Source: Bacillus pinisoli | Lineage (GTDB): Bacteria; Bacillota; Bacilli; Bacillales; SA4 | Assembly (NCBI RefSeq): GCF_023036475.1 | Contig: NZ_JAJQKI010000003.1 | Span: forward strand, 1-64,000 | Reading direction: 5' to 3' | Length of the DNA: 64,000 bases | Shown here: positions 59,516 to 64,000 of the stretch, piece by piece | Layout: each line of letters begins with the position of its first letter | How positions within the stretch are numbered: the first letter of the stretch is position 1 | Position numbers and translations under genes: made by a program | The notes under the pieces: model-generated | What the model saw: the letters and a program-made list of their open reading frames with translations, nothing else | Told to the model about the DNA's origin: nothing | The model's database searches: none

Positions 59516-61282
59516 TTACTTCGTCATTTCTAAGAAATCATGTACGTCCTGAACAGATAGAAGTAAAGCTTTCTCCCAGAAATCAGGCTTTGTTAAGTCA
59601 ACACCTAAGTGTTTTTGTGCTAAATCTTCTACTGTCATACGACCAGTGTCTCTTAACAACGCAATATACTTTTCCTCGAATCCTTCTTCTTCTAAAGCCC
59701 TTGCATAGATGCCTAGAGAGAATAAGTATCCAAACGTATATGGGAAGTTATAGAATGGCACTCCAGTAATATGGAAATGAAGCTTGGAAGCCCAGAAAGT
59801 TGGATGATACGTATCTAAAGAATCTAAGTAAGATGTTTTCTGCGCGTTTTCCATTAGTTCGTTTAGTCTTGCTTGACTGACCATTCCTTGTTTTCTTTCT
59901 TCATAGAAGGAAGTTTCAAAAAGGAATCTTGCGTGAATGTTCATGTATAGTGCTACACTTCGTTGTACTTTATCTTCGAGTAGAGCTAATCTTTCCTCTT
60001 CTGATTTAGCATTTTTAACCGCTGCATCCGCAACAATCATTTCTGCGAATGTTGATGCTGTTTCTGCAACGTTCATGGCATAGCGCTGGTTTAAAGGTTC
60101 TAAGTCATTCATGACGTGTTGATGGAAAGCATGACCTAATTCATGAGCAAGCGTTGAAATATTAGATGGTGTACCAGAATAAGTCATAAAGATTCGGGAT
60201 TCTTGTTTCTCAGGGAAACTTGTGCAGAAACCGCCTGGTCTCTTCCCACTACGATCCTCCGCCTCAATCCAACGATCCTCAAAAGCCTTACGAGAGAACT
60301 CCGCCATTTTAGGACCGAATTGAGCAAAGTTTTCAAGAATAAATTCTGCTCCCTCTTGGTAAGAAACTGTACTTGAAGAAGAGGCCAGTGGCGCATCTAG
60401 ATCATACCAACTTAATTTTTCAAGACCAAGTAATGATGCCTTCTTTTGTAAGTATTCTGCAAATACTGGCTTATACTTATCGATTACGTTCCACATTGTA
60501 TCTAATGTTTCTTTATTCATTCTGTTAATAAATAGTGGTTCTTTTAAAACATCTTCCCAACCACGGTTTTTATAAGTCGTTAAACGGAAGCCCCCTAGAT
60601 GATTTAACGTCTGAGAGATGAGATCTCCACTTTCTTCCCAAGCTTGTTCCCAGCTCTCAAAAACAGCTTTTCTTACATTTCGATCTGGATGCGAAAACTT
60701 GTTTGCAGCTTGACCAATAGATAATTGTTTTACCTCTCCATTTTCTTCAAATGGGATCTTAATTTTCCCTGTAATGGTATCGTACATTTGTGACCATCCG
60801 TGATAGCCGTCTACTCCAAGCCCAAGTATTAAAGATTCTTGATTGACATCTAGCATTTCAGCAGCACGCTCTTTACGTTCTTCTAAGATAAAACGTAACG
60901 ATTGTTGTTCTTCTCTATTCAAGAAATCGTTCCAGTCATTCTCATCAACTGATAATAGGAACTGATCAAACTTTCCTAATGCAGCTTGAAAGGATGCAGA
61001 AAGACTTGTGGTTTTGCCTCTTAATTCATCAGCTTTCTTATCTGCGACATTTTGTGCCTGTAAACATGAAATAAACGCGCTAGCCTCTCTTACTTGATTC
61101 ATAACCACTTGAATGGTTTCAATAACTTCAGGCAGCTCATTTACCTCATGAATCGAATCTAACTGAGTATTTAATCCTTCTACATTTTGAGCTAAACTTT
61201 CAATATACTTTTTAAATTCAGGAGAGTCGCTCCCACCATTAAAGAACCTGTCTAAATCCCATGTTAATGAATATGTACTCAC
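59516..61282 (-). CDS. M3 family oligoendopeptidase
   Basis: This 588-residue zinc peptidase is of the PepF/M3 group, which cuts short peptides in the cytosol. The zinc motif HELGHAFHQH is intact and a downstream Glu (in NVAETASTFAEMIV) completes the site. The length fits the M3B clade. The start is GTG with GGGGGG upstream. It is a single gene. Confidence 0.92.
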   Translation of the reverse strand: MSTYSLTWDLDRFFNGGSDSPEFKKYIESLAQNVEGLNTQLDSIHEVNELPEVIETIQVVMNQVREASAFISCLQAQNVADKKADELRGKTTSLSASFQAALGKFDQFLLSVDENDWNDFLNREEQQSLRFILEERKERAAEMLDVNQESLILGLGVDGYHGWSQMYDTITGKIKIPFEENGEVKQLSIGQAANKFSHPDRNVRKAVFESWEQAWEESGDLISQTLNHLGGFRLTTYKNRGWEDVLKEPLFINRMNKETLDTMWNVIDKYKPVFAEYLQKKASLLGLEKLSWYDLDAPLASSSSTVSYQEGAEFILENFAQFGPKMAEFSRKAFEDRWIEAEDRSGKRPGGFCTSFPEKQESRIFMTYSGTPSNISTLAHELGHAFHQHVMNDLEPLNQRYAMNVAETASTFAEMIVADAAVKNAKSEEERLALLEDKVQRSVALYMNIHARFLFETSFYEERKQGMVSQARLNELMENAQKTSYLDSLDTYHPTFWASKLHFHITGVPFYNFPYTFGYLFSLGIYARALEEEGFEEKYIALLRDTGRMTVEDLAQKHLGVDLTKPDFWEKALLLSVQDVHDFLEMTK

Positions 61283-61395
61283 TCTAATCCCCCCTAAAAA
61301 ATCTATATATTTAGTATATCGAAATAAATCAGATATTTCTATTTTAAATTATTAAATATGAAGTTTGTTCTGCCATAACTCTAAAAATAAGCCAT

Positions 61396-61426
61396 TAAAA
61401 AAAGCTTATGCCTGTAGCATAAGCCT
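61396..61426 (-). terminator. Terminator of the YjcZ-family gene
   Basis: A 10 bp stem (AGGCTTATGC with one mismatch) and 5-base loop are followed by seven T on the minus strand, 3 bases past the stop. Confidence 0.85.
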
Positions 61427-61428
61427 AT

Positions 61429-61599
61429 TTATCTTCGATATACATTGTTGTAATAATATCCTCCACCAAGGACTATTAACAAAATTAACAACACGACGAT
61501 TAGGGCATACCCCCAACCAAATCCTCCACCACCATAAGAACCAGCAGCATACCCTGGATAACCATACACAGGATAAGGGCTATATCCATAGTAAGACAT
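61429..61599 (-). CDS. YjcZ-family sporulation peptide
   Basis: This 56-residue peptide begins MSYYGYSPYPVYGYPGYAAG, continues Gly-rich, and has one hydrophobic helix WGYALIVVLLILLIVLG near the C-terminus. This layout is that of the YjcZ family, small peptides often seen in spores. AAGG precedes the ATG. It is single, with its own terminator. Confidence 0.82.
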   Translation of the reverse strand: MSYYGYSPYPVYGYPGYAAGSYGGGGFGWGYALIVVLLILLIVLGGGYYYNNVYRR

Positions 61600-61834
61600 C
61601 CTTCTCACTCCTTATAAGTTACTTATACTTTAGTCTATGTAACTAGTGAAAAAGTGTATAGGACATTCGTTTAGTTAGAAGTAAAAATATTGCGAGCGTT
61701 ATAAGCACCATGCATTTTTAAAATATTCAGGACTTATTAACCAGTAATTTAGCTAATCTTTACAATATCTTAACAACAACGTGTTGGAATTTGTCCTATT
61801 ATGTAGAGAGAGTATATTTTAATTGGAGGCCGAC

Positions 61835-63580
61835 ATGAAGTTCAAAAAACTTAAGATGTTAAGAAAGAAACAGACGTTAGCTACTCGCAACCCATTGACT
61901 CAAACTACCACCAAATTATTAGAAAAGTTCAGCTTACGAAACAGACTCTTATTCTTATTCATCTTTTTAGTCATTGTCTCTGTTACCACAGTTGGGTTAA
62001 GCTCTTATTTTCAGGCAAGAGAAACAACTATTAAGACGATTGAGAATCGGTTAAATCGTGAAGCTGAGATTATGTCCTATATGGCGGAAAACCTAAAATT
62101 TCTATATGTAAGTGATGAACAATACTTTAAACAACAATTAGAGATTGCTATTCGTACCCAACAGAAGCAATTAGAAAAAGACGGGATGCAATCTGATGCT
62201 TTCTATATCTCCGAGAACCAAATTCTCCCTTTTCAAGTAAGTAAGGATCATACTCTCTTATTTTCTGATACACTCATTCAAAAGGTTGCAAAGGTTAGTA
62301 ATGGTGTATTTGAAGCGACAATAAGTGGTCAACGTTATTCTGTTGCAGTGCAAGAGATGGATGAGATTAACGGACACTATGTGCTTCTAGTCCCTATGCA
62401 ATCTTATTTAGGTCCAATTAACAAGATGTCTCAGTTTACACTTTTTACTATAATCATTAGTTTAGTCATATCTACCGTTCTTATTTTCTTTTTTGTTCGA
62501 AGCTTTACAAGCCCACTATCTGCTTTACATAAAAGCATGGTTGAAATCAGATCAGGTAATCTCAATGATCCTGAGTCCATTCGTACAACCATTCCAGAAC
62601 TCGTATCCTTAAACAAGAGCTATCGTATGATGGTTGAGAAGATGCGAACTGTTATTCTTGAATTAGATGAAACTACAAAACAACTTGAAAAAACAGGAGA
62701 AAATTTAAGTGGCTCCTCAGAAGAGGCACTATCATATAGTCTTCAACTAGTGGAATCCATTAAAGTTGTAAAAGCAGGTGCTGTCCAAACAGCTAGCAGC
62801 TCTGAAGAAAGTGTAAATGATTTTCAAGCTATGAAAGACCAAACAGAAAATCTTATTTCCAATATGGACGAGGTATTTAATCGCTCTCAAGATATGAATC
62901 AATCAGCCGAGCAAGGTGAAACCAAAATAAATGAATTAATCCAAACGTTCCATAGTTATGAAGCAGATTTTGCTCACATGACCACAACTATTCAGGAAGT
63001 TAACGAGCATTCTGCCTCGATCTCGAACATGGTTGGTTTAATAAAGGGAATTGCTGAACAGACCAAACTACTTGCCCTGAATGCTACGATTGAGGCCGCC
63101 AGAGCAGGTGAGGCTGGGAAAGGGTTTGCTGTTGTAGCTAACGAAGTAAGAAAGCTCGCAGACCAATCAGCCCTAGCAACTGAGGAAATCATTGCTTCCA
63201 TACAGAACATGGAAGGGATCACACATAAAGCTTCAAATGAATTTACATCCATGCTAAAAAAAATTAAATCCAATCTTTCAATTGCAACCGATTCACAAAT
63301 GTCATTTGATGAGCTTATGAAAGAAATTGACCTACTCAATGATCGTCTCGTAAACATGAAAGGGGTCCTATTCGAACTCCAGCACGCCTTACCAGCTTTA
63401 GAACAGACAACGATTAGTAGTGCGTCTGTATCTCAAGAAACGTTAGCAAGCTCAGAGAGAATGCTTGCTGCGAGTGATGAACAAATTCAGAAAATGGAAT
63501 CCACTCATGGGATTGGAGTAGAATTGCAAAAGCTCGCCAACTCACTAGCTACCATCACAAAACAATTTAAACTGCATTAA
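61835..63580 (+). CDS. Methyl-accepting chemotaxis protein
   Basis: This 581-residue chemoreceptor has a basic cytosolic N-terminus, membrane helix 1 at about residues 37-59, an extracellular sensor domain of about 135 residues, helix 2 at about 200-222, a HAMP domain, and the signalling domain with the hairpin tip [21 protein letters not shown] (read in parts). The long frame starts four codons earlier, but GGAGG lies there. The ligand is unknown. The gene is single. Confidence 0.93.
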   Translation: MKFKKLKMLRKKQTLATRNPLTQTTTKLLEKFSLRNRLLFLFIFLVIVSVTTVGLSSYFQARETTIKTIENRLNREAEIMSYMAENLKFLYVSDEQYFKQQLEIAIRTQQKQLEKDGMQSDAFYISENQILPFQVSKDHTLLFSDTLIQKVAKVSNGVFEATISGQRYSVAVQEMDEINGHYVLLVPMQSYLGPINKMSQFTLFTIIISLVISTVLIFFFVRSFTSPLSALHKSMVEIRSGNLNDPESIRTTIPELVSLNKSYRMMVEKMRTVILELDETTKQLEKTGENLSGSSEEALSYSLQLVESIKVVKAGAVQTASSSEESVNDFQAMKDQTENLISNMDEVFNRSQDMNQSAEQGETKINELIQTFHSYEADFAHMTTTIQEVNEHSASISNMVGLIKGIAEQTKLLALNATIEAARAGEAGKGFAVVANEVRKLADQSALATEEIIASIQNMEGITHKASNEFTSMLKKIKSNLSIATDSQMSFDELMKEIDLLNDRLVNMKGVLFELQHALPALEQTTISSASVSQETLASSERMLAASDEQIQKMESTHGIGVELQKLANSLATITKQFKLH

Positions 63581-63634
63581 TAAAGCCCTATTTAATACGT
63601 AAAAAATGAAGTGACAACCTTAATTGAAATAAAC

Positions 63635-63677
63635 AAAAGGAAAAGACTTTCCAAGGAAAGGCTAGTCCTTTTTTTTG
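63635..63677 (+). terminator. Terminator of the chemoreceptor gene
   Basis: Outer arms AAAAGGA/TCCTTTT and inner arms CTTTCC/GGAAAG form a two-part hairpin followed by T. Confidence 0.8.
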
Positions 63678-63708
63678 TGTACAGACACAAACAAGCCTAC
63701 TGGTACAT

Positions 63709-63739
63709 AGGTATAAGATAGGCACATGCCTACATACCT
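63709..63739 (+). promoter_or_regulatory. Inverted repeat just before the sigK ribosome site
   Basis: AGGTAT - 5 bases - AGGCA - CA - TGCCT - 2 bases - ATACCT forms a nearly symmetric dyad ending one base before TGGAGG. It may be a regulator site or an mRNA hairpin. I could not assign the sigma-E/K promoter with confidence. Confidence 0.5.
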
Positions 63740-63756
63740 TTTGGAGGTGAACGGAA

Positions 63757-64000
63757 ATGGCGGGCTTATTAGCTGCACTCGGGTTCTTTGTCAAAGAGCT
63801 AGTATTATTCGTCACATATGTTAAGAACAATGCATTTCCTCAGCCTTTATCTTCAAGTGAGGAGCAGAAATATTTAAACCTTATGGCCGAAGGAGATGAT
63901 GAAGCTAGAAATCTTCTCATCGAACATAACTTGAGACTGGTTGCTCATATTGTCAAAAAATTTGAGAATACAGGTGAAGATGCGGAAGATTTAATCTCCA
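63757..64000 (+). CDS. sigK: RNA polymerase sigma-K factor, N-terminal part
   Basis: The gene is cut by the window end; 81 codons are seen. It starts [20 protein letters not shown], the pro-sequence that SpoIVFB removes (about 20 residues), and then [20 protein letters not shown] and [21 protein letters not shown], nearly identical to B. subtilis sigma-K. Whether it is intact or split by a skin-type element cannot be seen. GGAGGTGA precedes the ATG. Confidence 0.95.
   Translation, partial: MAGLLAALGFFVKELVLFVTYVKNNAFPQPLSSSEEQKYLNLMAEGDDEARNLLIEHNLRLVAHIVKKFENTGEDAEDLIS

Noticed and set aside
61365-61646. Plus-strand open frame of 93 codons opposite the YjcZ-family gene
   Set aside because: The minus strand carries a peptide with family features, ribosome site and terminator; the plus frame has none.

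Overview
The window is a chromosomal segment of a low-GC, spore-forming Firmicute of the family Bacillaceae. The evidence is the gene order, which closely follows the Bacillus subtilis block from cccA/sigA/dnaG through era, phoH, floA, the dnaK operon, lepA, spoIIP, gpr, comE and aroE to sda. Spore-formation genes (yqfC, yqfD, spoIIP, gpr, sda, a YjcZ-family peptide, sigK), strong AGGAGG ribosome binding sites and a CIRCE/HrcA system support this. I cannot fix the species. An Mrp antiporter operon would suit a salt- or alkali-tolerant Bacillus, but mrp genes are common in the family.

Layout. 1-2.5 kb: cytochrome c550 (cccA), an acyl-CoA dehydrogenase and an unknown membrane protein. 2.5-6.0 kb: sigA-dnaG-yqxD. 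6.0-9.5 kb: ppsR, ccpN, recO, yqzL; the glyQS pair expected between ccpN and recO is absent. 9.6-16.7 kb: era, cdd, dgkA, ybeY, pgpH, phoH, yqfD, yqfC. 17.1-20.8 kb: yqfB, floA, yqeZ, yqeY, rpsU. 20.9-24.7 kb: a flavin reductase-like gene, yqeW, deoC, mtaB. 24.7-31.7 kb: rsmE, prmA, dnaJ, dnaK, grpE and hrcA behind a CIRCE operator. 31.8-38.6 kb: hemW, lepA, yqxA, spoIIP, gpr and rpsT. 39-50.4 kb: holA, yqzM, comEC, comEB, comEA, comER, yqeM, rsfS, yqeK, nadD, yhbY, aroE, yqeH, yqeG. 50.4-51.0 kb: the replication checkpoint gene sda behind a cluster of DnaA boxes. 51.3-57.3 kb: a lipoprotein and an mrp operon. 57.6-64 kb: psd, a small coiled-coil protein, pepF, a YjcZ-family peptide, a chemoreceptor and the start of sigK. 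Almost everything up to sda is on the minus strand; the exceptions are yqeW, rpsT, yqzM, comER and sda itself.

Accessory structure. Two unrelated-looking intergenic regions (16995-17099 and 32975-33080) carry the same kind of array: a GTGCA/TGCAC core repeated five or six times at 20-21 bp, with degenerate spacers. This is the most unusual signal in the window. Seven copies of a MITE-like repeat (ends GGCTCTTTTC) occur, in about 98 bp and 193 bp forms. One is interrupted by a second, GC-rich element flanked by an 8 bp direct repeat, and another supplies the last base of the ppsR stop codon. The GC-rich core also sits between grpE and dnaK, and inside a third kind of element beside pepF.

The mrp operon has A, C, D, E, F and G but no mrpB: mrpA stops one base before the mrpC start codon. 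Many gene starts were moved from the longest reading frame to a downstream ATG, GTG or TTG because the ribosome binding site lies inside the longer frame. No tRNA, rRNA, CRISPR array, prophage or intact transposase gene was seen.
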